Assembly (NCBI GenBank): GCA_025456085.1
Contig: JALOLF010000027.1
Location: 1-36,012 of the forward strand
Direction of reading: 5' to 3'
Length of the DNA: 36,012 nucleotides
Origin: Acidimicrobiales bacterium
Lineage (GTDB): Bacteria; Actinomycetota; Acidimicrobiia; Acidimicrobiales; Acidimicrobilacustridaceae
Made by a program: the position numbers and the translations under genes. How positions within the stretch are numbered: the stretch's first letter is position 1; each line of letters starts with the position of its first letter. Below are positions 15,878-23,416 of the stretch, one piece after another. The notes beneath the pieces were generated by a model that was not told where the DNA came from, did not search any database, and saw only the letters and a list, made by a program, of their open reading frames with translations.

Positions 15878-16516
15878 TCAGCAGCAGTCGTCGACGTGTT
15901 CCGCTTCGAGCGCTTCGCGGCCTTCGTGGACGAGGAGCGCCACGACGACCAGGGCAGCCACCGGATCGGCCCACCACCAGCCGAGCAGTGCGTTCAGCGC
16001 CAGGCCGAGTAGCACCACTGCTGAGAGGTACACGCAGGCCATGGTCTGTGCGGCATCGGCATTGACGGATCGGGCACCCAGCCTCGTTCCGACCCGGCGC
16101 TTGGCGAAGGCGAGTGTGGGCATCACGGCAAGCGAGACGACGGTCAGCACCATGCCGACGACGCTCACGTCGGGTCGCTCTGCAGCGATCAGGGAGCGGA
16201 GGGATTCGACGGCTACGAGGGCGGCGAGTGCGAAGAAGGCGAAACCGATGTAGCGCAGAGCGCGTCGCTCGACCACGTCGGCGCGGTGAGGCGACCGCTG
16301 CTCGACGCGAAGCCGCCAGATCAGCACACCGGCAGAGATGGACTCGATGAACGAGTCGACACCGAACCCGATGAGTGCTCGGCTGCCGGAGGCGAACGCG
16401 GCGCCGATCGCCACTACGCCCTCGAGGACGTTCCATGCAACGGTGAAGGTCGCCAGTATCAGTGCCCAACGCAGGTAGTGGGCTCGTTGGGTGGTGGGGG
16501 CGGCCACAGCGCTCAC
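15878..16516 (-). CDS. CDF-like cation efflux membrane protein with altered metal site
   Basis: A 212-residue protein with five to six hydrophobic segments, matching the membrane domain of the cation diffusion facilitator family but lacking the usual C-terminal cytoplasmic domain. In helix 2 the canonical DSxHNxxD is GVDSFIES, and in helix 5 the HxxxD motif is NADAAQ, so the standard tetrahedral zinc site is changed. The C-terminus ends HVDDCC, a possible metal ligand cluster. GTG 16516 overlaps the stop of the DUF3703 gene (GTGA). It is the third gene of an ArsR-DUF3703-CDF operon, so it is probably metal-regulated. The substrate is unknown. Confidence 0.75.
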   Translation of the reverse strand: MSAVAAPTTQRAHYLRWALILATFTVAWNVLEGVVAIGAAFASGSRALIGFGVDSFIESISAGVLIWRLRVEQRSPHRADVVERRALRYIGFAFFALAALVAVESLRSLIAAERPDVSVVGMVLTVVSLAVMPTLAFAKRRVGTRLGARSVNADAAQTMACVYLSAVVLLGLALNALLGWWWADPVAALVVVALLVHEGREALEAEHVDDCC

Positions 16517-16866
16517 CTTGGTGGGAGGAGGGCGACGAGATCGTTCGGGATGGGCATGGGCGTCGTCAGACCGACGCTCGCTCGGCCGGTGTTACCTCGC
16601 GGGTACCGACCGGCGAGGGAGCCCGGTGCCGCCACCAGCGCTCGCACCACCTGGCCGACGGCCTCGCGCGTGTCGCGAGCCCGCACGGCGAGGACGAACA
16701 TCAACCAGTGCACACGGACGTGGGGCCATGCCCAGGGCTGGCTCAGGACGTGCGCTTCCTCCAGGTACGCCCAAGCCTCGGCGAGGTTTTTGCGCCCGGT
16801 GGCACGACGAGCCGCCTCCAGGTCCTCGTCGAAGCGACGGCGGGCGTCGTCGGTCATCGCGCTCAT
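16513..16866 (-). CDS. DUF3703 family protein
   Basis: A 117-residue soluble protein. The stretch AWAYLEEAHVLSQPWAWPHVRVHWLMF and the C-terminal RYPRGNTGRASVGLTTPMPIPNDL region are the signature of DUF3703, a family of unknown function found in metal-resistance loci. ATG 16866 overlaps the ArsR stop (ATGA), and its own stop overlaps the CDF start, so the three genes are translationally coupled. Conserved histidines and tryptophans (QPWAWPHVRVHW) could bind metal, but nothing shows this directly. Confidence 0.8.
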   Translation of the reverse strand: MSAMTDDARRRFDEDLEAARRATGRKNLAEAWAYLEEAHVLSQPWAWPHVRVHWLMFVLAVRARDTREAVGQVVRALVAAPGSLAGRYPRGNTGRASVGLTTPMPIPNDLVALLPPR

Positions 16867-17177
16867 CTCGTGCACGTCGGGTCGTCGACGACCAGAGCGG
16901 TGTGGCGCAGGGCGTGCAGCCCGGCAGCGAGGCGAGGATCGGCCAGCTCGTAGCGCACCCGGCGTCCCTCGGGCTCGGCCACCACCAGCCCGCAACCCCG
17001 CAGGCAGGTCAGATGGTTGCTGGTGTTGCCCTTCGAGAGCCCCAGACGATCTGCGAGCTCAGTCGGGTAGCACGGGCCCTCCAGCAGCTCGAGGAGGATG
17101 CGGCACCGGTTATCGTCGGCCAACGCCCGTCCGATGCGGGTGAGCAAGTCCAGGTCAGATGCGACGTCGATCGGCAT
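16863..17177 (-). CDS. ArsR-family metal sensor, CmtR-like (first copy)
   Basis: A winged-helix repressor of 104 residues. The recognition helix SKGNTSNHLTCLRGCGLV holds the C-x3-C pair used by M. tuberculosis CmtR to bind Cd(II)/Pb(II), and a third cysteine lies near the C-terminus (DDPTCTR), as CmtR also requires. I chose ATG 17177 (MPIDVASD) because it aligns with the paralogue at 19715; ATG 17198 would add seven residues but lies inside a palindrome. It leads the coupled DUF3703-CDF operon and is divergent from a ZIP transporter gene. Metal release from DNA should derepress both. Confidence 0.85.
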   Translation of the reverse strand: MPIDVASDLDLLTRIGRALADDNRCRILLELLEGPCYPTELADRLGLSKGNTSNHLTCLRGCGLVVAEPEGRRVRYELADPRLAAGLHALRHTALVVDDPTCTR

Positions 17178-17188
17178 GCAGTCGATAC

Positions 17189-17212
17189 CTACAGCCATAG
17201 CTGTAGTACAGC
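17189..17212. promoter_or_regulatory. Candidate ArsR/CmtR operator (two overlapping dyads)
   Basis: Two overlapping inverted repeats: CTACAG (17189-17194)/CTGTAG (17201-17206), and GCTGTA-G-TACAGC (17200-17212). They lie in the divergent regulator/ZIP intergenic region just upstream of the preferred regulator start. Dyads of this size at this place are typical of autoregulated ArsR genes. Confidence 0.5.
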
Positions 17213-17377
17213 AACCAATAGACCATTGTGTTGTCCGAGATCTCACTTGCGTTGACGGCGAGATACGCCACCTGGGCGCGAGTGACGTGCCACGAAGCCC
17301 GTCGGTGCTCCACCGTTCCCGAGACAACCTCTTGGGGTGCCGGTCGGCGGCGACGACACCACGGGTATGGGGAGGCC

Positions 17378-18085
17378 GTGCTGCGGGTGATGTTGTTGTC
17401 GTTGCTGCCGTTCGTCGGGAACTTCGCTGGTGCCGTGGCGGCCGAGGCGCTGCCCCTGTCGGCGGCTTGGCGGAACAGGGCCCTGCACGCTGCGGTGGGG
17501 ATCGTCTTCGCGGTAGTCGCGATCGAGATCATGCCCGAGGCGCTCGAGGTGCTCTCGGGCTGGCAGATCGCAGTGGCGTTCCTGGTCGGTGGTGGCGTCT
17601 ACCTCGTCGCCCAGGCGCTCATCGAGCGAGCTTCAGGCGGCGGCAGCCGGATGTGGATGATCTACCTCGCGGTCGCCACGGACCTGTTCGGCGACGGGCT
17701 CTTGATCGGATCGGGCACTGCGGTCACCGCCAGCCTCGGGTTCGTGCTCGCCGTCGGTCAGGTGATGGCCGACATCCCCGAGGGAGCTGCCACCTTGTTG
17801 ACGTTCAAGGCCAACGGTGTGTCGAGACGGAACCGGCTCCTGCTGTCGGTCAGCTTCATCGTCCCGGTCACCCTGGGGGCAGCGCTGTCGTACGTGGCGT
17901 TGCGGGACCAGTCCGAATCGGCGCAGCTCGCAGCCCTCGTCGCCACCGCCGGGCTCTTCGCGGTGGCGGTGTTCGAGGACATGATCACCGAAGCCCACGA
18001 GGCCGCGGACGACAGCGCGATCTCGTCGGCGTTCCTGCTACTGGGGTTCGCGGCGTTCGCCCTGGTCTCCACCGGGCTGGGCTGA
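17378..18085 (+). CDS. ZIP-family metal transporter (first copy)
   Basis: A protein of ~235 residues with about seven to eight hydrophobic segments. The ZIP core is recognisable as ATDLFGDGLLIGSGTAV and VGQVMADIPEGAATLLTF, followed by FEDMITEAHEAADD. The usual ZIP histidines (HNxxDG and HNIPEG) are replaced by Asp and Ala-Asp, so the metal site is unusual. GTG 17378 and GTG 17387 are both possible starts; GGGGAGG at 17369-17375 fits the second better. A close paralogue lies at 29014. Divergent from a CmtR-like sensor, it is probably metal-regulated. ZIPs normally import, which is odd in a resistance locus. Confidence 0.75.
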   Translation: MLRVMLLSLLPFVGNFAGAVAAEALPLSAAWRNRALHAAVGIVFAVVAIEIMPEALEVLSGWQIAVAFLVGGGVYLVAQALIERASGGGSRMWMIYLAVATDLFGDGLLIGSGTAVTASLGFVLAVGQVMADIPEGAATLLTFKANGVSRRNRLLLSVSFIVPVTLGAALSYVALRDQSESAQLAALVATAGLFAVAVFEDMITEAHEAADDSAISSAFLLLGFAAFALVSTGLG

Positions 18086-18188
18086 TTCCGACGCACCGCC
18101 GCAACCCGTTCCTCAGCGGCTCATCGGGGATGACGTCCGCCGGTCGCCACCGCTCAGACGATGGAGCGCTGCGACTTCCCCTGAGGCT

Positions 18189-18416
18189 TCAGGTCGTCGG
18201 GTCGTCGCTCATCTGTGAGGTCCATGCCACGCCGGCGACGACCTGGGCGACGCTGAGCGCCCGGGTCACTTGCGGATGGTCGGCGAACGGGCGGATCAGG
18301 CTCCGGTACCAGTCCGGGCCCTGCGACCAGCGCCGCATGTGGCGGATCGGCATGAGCGCACCGACGACGCCGTCGCCGATGGCGGTCAGCGCCAGGATCC
18401 AGGCAAGTCGTCGCAT
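18189..18416 (-). CDS. Small membrane-associated hypothetical protein
   Basis: A 75-residue protein. The N-terminal hydrophobic segment (AWILALTAIGDGVVGALM) is followed by RHMRRWSQGPDWYRSLIRPFADHPQ and a second, weaker hydrophobic stretch (ALSVAQVVAGVAW). It resembles short proteins found beside metal or membrane genes, but I do not recognise a family. It lies downstream of the CDF gene on the same strand with a 55-nt gap, so it may be the last gene of the ArsR-CDF operon. Confidence 0.55.
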   Translation of the reverse strand: MRRLAWILALTAIGDGVVGALMPIRHMRRWSQGPDWYRSLIRPFADHPQVTRALSVAQVVAGVAWTSQMSDDPTT

Positions 18417-18471
18417 GCGCGTGCCCTACCCAGGAACGCCCGGCCTCCATTCTTGGCGGCGATCGGTCCCA

Positions 18472-19395
18472 TCAGGCTCGGGAGTGTGCCTCCGTGGGGT
18501 CGTGGTCGGGGGCGGCGCAGGGGTGGCACTCGGCTTCCAGGGTGGCGTGGTCGATGCCGTGTCGTTCACGCAGGAGCTGCTTGAGGGCCTCGGCGGTCTC
18601 CTGGGCGTCGTGCAGATCGGTGCCATCGGTGAACTCGACGTGCGCGGTGAGCGCAGCCGACTGGGAATCGACCGCCCAGATGTGGAGGTGGTGGACGGCC
18701 TCGACGCCGGGTTGGCTGGTGAGGTCGGCCTCGACCTCGTCCGGGTCGATGCCGCCGGGCACGGTCTCGAGCAGCACGTCGATGGTGTCCTTCAACAGCC
18801 GCCACACGCCGACGAGGATGAGCAACGAGATGACGATCGAGACCGCTGGGTCCACCCACGCCGCCTGGAAGAAGGCGACCGCCCCGGCGGCCACGATGAC
18901 GCCGAAGGAACCGAGGGCGTCCGACGTCAGGTGCCAGAACGCCGCTCGCATGTTGAGGCTCCCTCCGCCGCTGCGGGCGAGGTACCAGGCGCTGGCGCCG
19001 TTCACCGCCAGGCCGAGCAGGCCGATGGCGGCCAAGGGGGCCGCCTCGAGCTCGGCGGGATCGTCGAAGCGGCCGATGGCCTCGACGACCACCCATCCCG
19101 TCAGGGCCAGCAGCACAGCGCCGTTGACGAGCGCGGCGAGGATCTCGGCGCGGGCCAAGCCGTAGGTTCGTCGAGCGCTGGCCGGCCGCAGCGCCAAGCT
19201 CTGTCCGATCAACGCGATGACCAAGGCCACGACGTCGCTGGCGTTGTGGATGGAGTCGGCCAGCAGGGCGAGCGATCCAATGGCGAGCGCCACGACGACC
19301 TGCGCGACGAGCAGCGTGGTGTTCGCACCGATCGAGATGGCCAGCGCCCGGCGCTGGGAAGGGGCCGGGTGGTGGTGTCCGTGGTCGTGGCTCAC
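18472..19395 (-). CDS. CDF-family zinc/cadmium/cobalt efflux protein
   Basis: A 307-residue cation diffusion facilitator. A His-rich N-terminus (SHDHGHHHP) precedes six membrane helices carrying the canonical metal site: ADSIHNASD in helix 2 and HLTSDALGS in helix 5. The cytoplasmic domain (~210-290) has the HHLHIWAVDS and LTAHVEF strands typical of ZitB/CzcD, and the C-terminus adds ECHPC and further His/Asp residues. GTG 19395 overlaps the ArsR stop (GTGA), so regulator and exporter are coupled. It exports divalent cations by proton antiport. Compare the neighbour at 15878, which lacks these metal ligands. Confidence 0.92.
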   Translation of the reverse strand: MSHDHGHHHPAPSQRRALAISIGANTTLLVAQVVVALAIGSLALLADSIHNASDVVALVIALIGQSLALRPASARRTYGLARAEILAALVNGAVLLALTGWVVVEAIGRFDDPAELEAAPLAAIGLLGLAVNGASAWYLARSGGGSLNMRAAFWHLTSDALGSFGVIVAAGAVAFFQAAWVDPAVSIVISLLILVGVWRLLKDTIDVLLETVPGGIDPDEVEADLTSQPGVEAVHHLHIWAVDSQSAALTAHVEFTDGTDLHDAQETAEALKQLLRERHGIDHATLEAECHPCAAPDHDPTEAHSRA

Positions 19396-19715
19396 TCGTC
19401 GCCCTCCTCGGGGTCGCATGGGCCCGGTGGAGGCAGCACCAGGCCGCACAGGTCCTGCAACGCATGAGCCAGCCGGGGATCGGCCAGCTCGTAGCGGACC
19501 CGCCGACCCTCTTCCCGGCTGCGGACCAGCCCGCACCCCCGCAGGCAGGCGAGGTGGTTCGACACGTTGGGCCGGCTGAGTTGGAGGGTGTCGGCCAGCT
19601 CCGACGGGTAGGCGGGCCCCTCGAGGAGCGCCACCAGGAGACGGCGCCGGGTGTCGTCGGCGAGAGCCGTGCCTACCCGGGTGAACGCATCGGAGTCGAG
19701 AGCGGTGACGGCCAT
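19392..19715 (-). CDS. ArsR-family metal sensor, CmtR-like (second copy)
   Basis: A 107-residue winged-helix repressor. LSRPNVSNHLACLRGCGLV carries the CmtR-type C-x3-C pair in the recognition helix, and additional cysteines near the C-terminus (DLCGLV, GPCDPEE) could provide the third ligand. ATG 19715 is preferred because it aligns with the first copy's start; GTG 19730 is in frame and would add five residues. It is translationally coupled to the CDF exporter (GTGA overlap), which is the likely target along with itself. Confidence 0.85.
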   Translation of the reverse strand: MAVTALDSDAFTRVGTALADDTRRRLLVALLEGPAYPSELADTLQLSRPNVSNHLACLRGCGLVRSREEGRRVRYELADPRLAHALQDLCGLVLPPPGPCDPEEGDE

Positions 19716-19722
19716 GGCTAGA

Positions 19723-19750
19723 TAGTTCACTACATGATGAATTCAGTCAA
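19723..19750 (-). promoter_or_regulatory. Candidate promoter/operator of the second ArsR gene
   Basis: Reading leftward, a TTGACT -35-like box (19745-19750) is followed by AT-rich sequence and the dyad TAGT-TC-ACTA (19723-19732) just before the start. The palindrome TGAATTCA (19738-19745) overlaps the -35 box. The -10 box is not clear. Confidence 0.35.
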
Positions 19751-19983
19751 GAGCCACGCATGGCGCACGAGTGCGGTCACGGTGGCGGCTGCCGGCCGGC
19801 TCGCAGGCGGCGAACGGCTCCCGTCGGCGCGGCGGTGGTACAGAAATCCGGCTCTCCTGACGGGTTTTGGCACCGGGCATGCCAGGGCAGGTGGGCATCC
19901 ATGCGCGTCGGTGTACGGCGGACGGGCCGTTGCCTGCGGAGGGCCCAGGGTCCGGTCCAACCGTCGACGCAGCGGGGACCGTG

Positions 19984-20430
19984 ATGGTGGTTCTCCCCAG
20001 CGTGCTGGCGCACGCAGGTCAACCGGTCGCACATCATGACCGGCGGGCCGGGTGCTTCGTTGCAGGGCTGCTCGTGGTGTGGCTGGCGTTGGAGTCCCCA
20101 GTCGACGCATTGGGCTGGGTCGGCGTCGCCGGTGTGCACGGCCATCGCACCCAATTCGAAGCGATCGCACTCCTGGGCGTCATCGCCCTACAGGGGATCT
20201 GGGGTGGAGCCCTCTTCGTCTTCGCCTCTCGGCCCATCTACGAGCCGTATCTCGACACCACTCAGCCGTGGGGCCTCGATCCGGTGGACGACATCAGCCT
20301 GGGCGGGGTGATCATGTGCGTTGCTGGTCTGGCCTTCGTCGTCACCGCGGTCGTGCGGCTGGTCTCGCTGCTGCTCTCACTCGAAGGTGGTGACCGACGC
20401 CGACCGACCCCGACCCCGTTGCCCACCTGA
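19984..20430 (+). CDS. Short CtaG-like cytochrome c oxidase assembly protein
   Basis: A 148-residue membrane protein. FVAGLLVVWLALESPVDALG resembles an early CtaG helix, and YEPYLDTTQPWGLDPVDDISLGGVIMCVAGL resembles the last two helices of caa3-type assembly factor CtaG (Y..Y....LspL.DQqlgGliMw). Compared with full CtaG proteins the middle helices appear to be missing; a His/Arg-rich linker (GVHGHRTQF) joins the halves. GTG 19981 or ATG 19984 may be the start, with GGGGA just upstream. It precedes a Sco gene, consistent with copper delivery to oxidase. Whether the short form works is unknown. Confidence 0.55.
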   Translation: MVVLPSVLAHAGQPVAHHDRRAGCFVAGLLVVWLALESPVDALGWVGVAGVHGHRTQFEAIALLGVIALQGIWGGALFVFASRPIYEPYLDTTQPWGLDPVDDISLGGVIMCVAGLAFVVTAVVRLVSLLLSLEGGDRRRPTPTPLPT

Positions 20431-20508
20431 TCCCGTCGGCATGAGGGGCCACCGCGCCGGCAGGAGGCTGCGGTCGTCTGCGCAGCAGCCCTGTGTACCC
20501 TCGGCCAG

Positions 20509-21141
20509 ATGGGCATCCGAACATCGAACCCTGTCCGCCAGGCCGCTCTCGTCGTTGTCGCCGCGGCGATGGTGATCGTCTCCGCTTGCGGTGGGGAGTC
20601 GTCGTCAGCCTTCGTCGGCCACCAGATCGCTCCCGCTCCCCAGGTGGGAGCGCTGTCGCTCACCGACACGTCGACTGGCACCGAGGAGCCGCTCCAAGCC
20701 GAGCCGGGCGACCTCCTCGTGGCCTTCCTCGGTTTCACGAACTGCCCCGACGCCTGCCCTCTCGCGCTCTCCAAGGTCAGTGGGGCATTCGAGGAACTGG
20801 GCGACAAGGCTGACCGGGTCGATGTCGCCATGGTGACCGTGGACCCCCGACGAGACACCCCCGAGGTGTTGACCGAGTACGTCCGCCAGTTCGTCGATGA
20901 CGCAACTGGGTTGCGCACCGAGGACGAAGCGGAGCTGCAGGCGGTCTCCGACGCCTTCGGCGCCACCTACGAGACCACCCACGACCATGAAGGCATGACT
21001 GCTGAGGTCGGCCACACCGACTACACCTACGTGATCGACGACACCGGATCCGTGGTCCTCACGTGGACGGCGGACATGACGATCGACGACATGGTGAACG
21101 ATCTCGAGATCCTCCTCGACCAGCTCCCCGACCGCACGTAA
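20509..21141 (+). CDS. Sco1/SenC-family copper chaperone lipoprotein
   Basis: A 210-residue protein with a signal peptide ending in a lipobox (VIVSAC, Cys27), so it is membrane-tethered on the outside. The thioredoxin-fold Sco domain has FTNCPDACPLALSKV (the C-x3-C copper site), VTVDPRRDTPEVL, and the distal histidine in VGHTDYTYVIDDTG. Sco proteins deliver copper and reducing power for assembly of the CuA centre of cytochrome oxidase. It follows the CtaG-like gene by 78 nt on the same strand and belongs to a copper/thiol block with VKOR, TlpA and PCuAC genes. Confidence 0.93.
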   Translation: MGIRTSNPVRQAALVVVAAAMVIVSACGGESSSAFVGHQIAPAPQVGALSLTDTSTGTEEPLQAEPGDLLVAFLGFTNCPDACPLALSKVSGAFEELGDKADRVDVAMVTVDPRRDTPEVLTEYVRQFVDDATGLRTEDEAELQAVSDAFGATYETTHDHEGMTAEVGHTDYTYVIDDTGSVVLTWTADMTIDDMVNDLEILLDQLPDRT

Positions 21142-21247
21142 CGAGCTTGCCGGCGCACCGGGGGAAGCGGCGCAGCAACGCCCGTTACGCAACGCCCAGA
21201 ACGTCCACGGGAGAGCCAGGATCGACAGGCATGAGGAGGGAATCGGC

Positions 21248-22126
21248 TCATCCCACCTCGCAGTCCCGGCGGGCGGGTGCCAGGGCGGAGAGGTCGATGG
21301 TCCGGGCGTTGGTCGCTTCGCCGGACATGGCGGGCACGCTCTCGGCCTGTGGGAGGTACTCAGTCGTCCATGCCTCTTCCGCCGGCCGGTTCGTCCCGTC
21401 GGGGTTCTTCGGTCGCACGGTCACTTTCCACACCCAGCCCTCACCGTCCACCCACACGTCGAACTCCGGCATGACCTCGTCTGGATCGGCCGGAGGCGAA
21501 CGGCGCCCAGAGAGTTCCGTCGCGGCCTGCTGGGCGTAGCGGCTGGGTTCGATCGAGATGCGGAACCCGTCCGTCACCTCGCCATCGACCGTTACTTGCT
21601 CGATGCGGACGACCTGGTCCGCCACCTCCAAGGCCGCTGCGACCACCGCTCGTCCAGGAGGCGGGAGGGTGGAAGAGAGCACCTTGGCGGAGAGGTCCGC
21701 GCCGAGCACCCGGCGCAGGTCCTCGGCGGTGCTCGCATCGGCGGGAAGCTCAACGGTGAGCCACTCGCTGGGGAACGGCGGGTCGTCGAACAGCGACCGG
21801 TGCACGCGCATCGCTTCGCCGATGTCGACCACCGCGACGGGCCCGCCGGTGCTCGGATCGAGATCGATGGCCAGTCGGCCCGCCTCGGTGTCGACCTGAC
21901 CCGTGAACCGCCGGTTCGCCAAGAAGCAATCCAGCACCTCGGTCCCGCCGCCACGGAAGCGGAAGGAGTAGCGCTCTGGTGCCTCTGCGCCGGCCAGCCG
22001 ACCTCTCAGCTGCCCTCGGGCCGAAGTCCCGTCGCCTCGCACCTGAACGGCGACCAGCACGAGGGCCAGCACCACCACGACGATGCCCGTTGCCGCTCCC
22101 GTGCGTCGCCCCATCGGAGATCTCAC
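21248..22126 (-). CDS. Membrane-anchored extracytoplasmic protein of unknown function
   Basis: A protein of ~292 residues (an alternative start is ATG 22114). After a short basic stretch an uncleaved-signal-like helix (ATGIVVVVLALVLVAVQV) anchors a soluble domain rich in predicted beta strands. The pattern of short strands and the late ADQVVRIEQVTVDGEVTDGF segment loosely recalls the LppX/LprG lipid-binding fold, but there is no lipobox and the resemblance is weak. Two cysteines (LDCFLAN and RRDCEVG) could form a disulfide. It lies ~145 nt downstream of the VKOR gene on the same strand, so it may depend on that system for folding. No function is assigned. Confidence 0.65.
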   Translation of the reverse strand: MRSPMGRRTGAATGIVVVVLALVLVAVQVRGDGTSARGQLRGRLAGAEAPERYSFRFRGGGTEVLDCFLANRRFTGQVDTEAGRLAIDLDPSTGGPVAVVDIGEAMRVHRSLFDDPPFPSEWLTVELPADASTAEDLRRVLGADLSAKVLSSTLPPPGRAVVAAALEVADQVVRIEQVTVDGEVTDGFRISIEPSRYAQQAATELSGRRSPPADPDEVMPEFDVWVDGEGWVWKVTVRPKNPDGTNRPAEEAWTTEYLPQAESVPAMSGEATNARTIDLSALAPARRDCEVG

Positions 22127-22271
22127 CGCAATGAGGGAAGGGCACCGCCGACGCGAAGCCTCCCGTTCGTTCTCGTCAGCCCGGCGCCGAGAGTGAGCAT
22201 CGCTGTCAGGGAAGGACCGTGACCCAGTAGTCCCAGAACCTCACCGTGATCGCCGAGGCGATCGCCAGGAA

Positions 22272-22772
22272 CTACACGGTGAGGACGACGCCGTGGTACT
22301 CGGTGAGCACCGCCACCGGTCGGCGCAACGGACGCGGCGTCGGGAGGCGGCCGGACCGCAGGTTGTAGAGGGTCGTGTACCAGAACAGTGGGATCGTCAC
22401 CGCCCACACGACCATGCAGTAGGGGCACAGCGCTCCTATGCGATGAAGGCTCTGGAACGCGAGCCAGTGGACGAAGACCACCCCGAAGGTGACCCCGGCC
22501 TGCAGACCGCGCCAGTACCAGTGCCGCATGGCGGCGCCGGCGAGCACCGCGACCCCCGTGGTCGTGACCATGGCGAACCCGGCGATCCCGATCATCGGGT
22601 TGGGGAACCCGAAGACCTCCGCCTGCTCGGTGCGCATGATCGAGCCGCAGCTCAGGATGGGGTTGATGCTGCAACTCGGCACGTACGACGGGTCCTCGAG
22701 CAGCGCCACCTTCTCGACGAGGAGGACCGACGCTGCCGCGAACCCGATGACACCGCAGACCGTGAACAACAC
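22272..22772 (-). CDS. Vitamin K epoxide reductase (VKOR) family protein, probably disrupted
   Basis: A 166-residue membrane protein. VPSCSINPILSCGSIM holds the loop cysteines, NPMIGIAGF follows, and LCPYCMVVWAVTIPLFWY has the CPYC redox centre, all typical of actinobacterial VKOR, which reoxidises extracytoplasmic thioredoxin-like proteins using quinone. The frame ends at TAG (22272-22274), but 21 further codons to TGA at 22206 encode FLAIASAITVRFWDYW, exactly the expected VKOR C-terminal helix. No good start exists either: GTG 22772 begins inside the first helix, the frame is open upstream through PHWLAV without a start codon, and GTG 22830 (MSKNLN) is in another frame. A pseudogene or sequence errors are both possible. 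The TlpA-like protein at 23417 is a natural partner. Confidence 0.8.
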   Translation of the reverse strand: MLFTVCGVIGFAAASVLLVEKVALLEDPSYVPSCSINPILSCGSIMRTEQAEVFGFPNPMIGIAGFAMVTTTGVAVLAGAAMRHWYWRGLQAGVTFGVVFVHWLAFQSLHRIGALCPYCMVVWAVTIPLFWYTTLYNLRSGRLPTPRPLRRPVAVLTEYHGVVLTV

Positions 22773-23104
22773 CGCCAGCCAGTGCGGCGTCTCGACTTGC
22801 GGCGGCGCAGATGTTCAGGTTCTTGCTCACGTGCTGTATCAGAGGCCCTTGGTCAGTCGTCGGTCGGAGGACACCAGCTGGTCGACGACCGTACCGGCCA
22901 GCGTCGCGTCAACGGCGTCGCGCCGACACGAGGACCGAACCAGTCCGCCCCGGCCACGGTCGACGCCCCGGCCGGGTTCGCCTGGACACGTCGACCGACG
23001 TCCGTCCGTCCAAGGCGACCGACGGTCGGCAGTCCCATGGCCCCAAGAATCGATCGCTGCGGGCTGGCAGGACGTCGCCATCGAAGGGGTAGCGTCGCCG
23101 ACTG

Positions 23105-23395
23105 ATGGGTTCGGTTCGCATGGTCGTCGTTGCCGTGGTCCTCGCTGTTCCGCTGGTGGGCGTCGTGCCGCTTGTGCTCGGTACCAGTGCTTCGGCGGCT
23201 GCCTCCGTTGGTGCAGAGGTGCAGGGCGGTCGTGCCACCACGAGCGCGACGGGCCCGGCCGACACCAGCGCACGCAGCGACGACGACGAAGGTGGCGATG
23301 GCGGGGCGGGCTGGCCGTTGGTCATCGCCTCACTCGCCACGCTCGCTGTGGTCGTCGTCGGTGGGTGGGGCTTCAGCCGTGTCACGCGCCGCTGA
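23105..23395 (+). CDS. Small secreted or membrane protein with acidic linker
   Basis: A 96-residue protein with a signal-peptide-like N-terminus (MVVVAVVLAVPLVGVVPLVLG), a Thr/Ser/Ala-rich region, a DDDEGGDGG acidic patch and a C-terminal hydrophobic segment (WPLVIASLATLAVVVVGGWGF) ending in basic residues. The layout suggests an exported peptide anchored at its C-terminus. I recognise no family. It sits between VKOR and TlpA genes on the opposite strand. Confidence 0.5.
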   Translation: MGSVRMVVVAVVLAVPLVGVVPLVLGTSASAAASVGAEVQGGRATTSATGPADTSARSDDDEGGDGGAGWPLVIASLATLAVVVVGGWGFSRVTRR

Positions 23396-23416
23396 CGTCT
23401 TCGAGGACAGGTGTGT

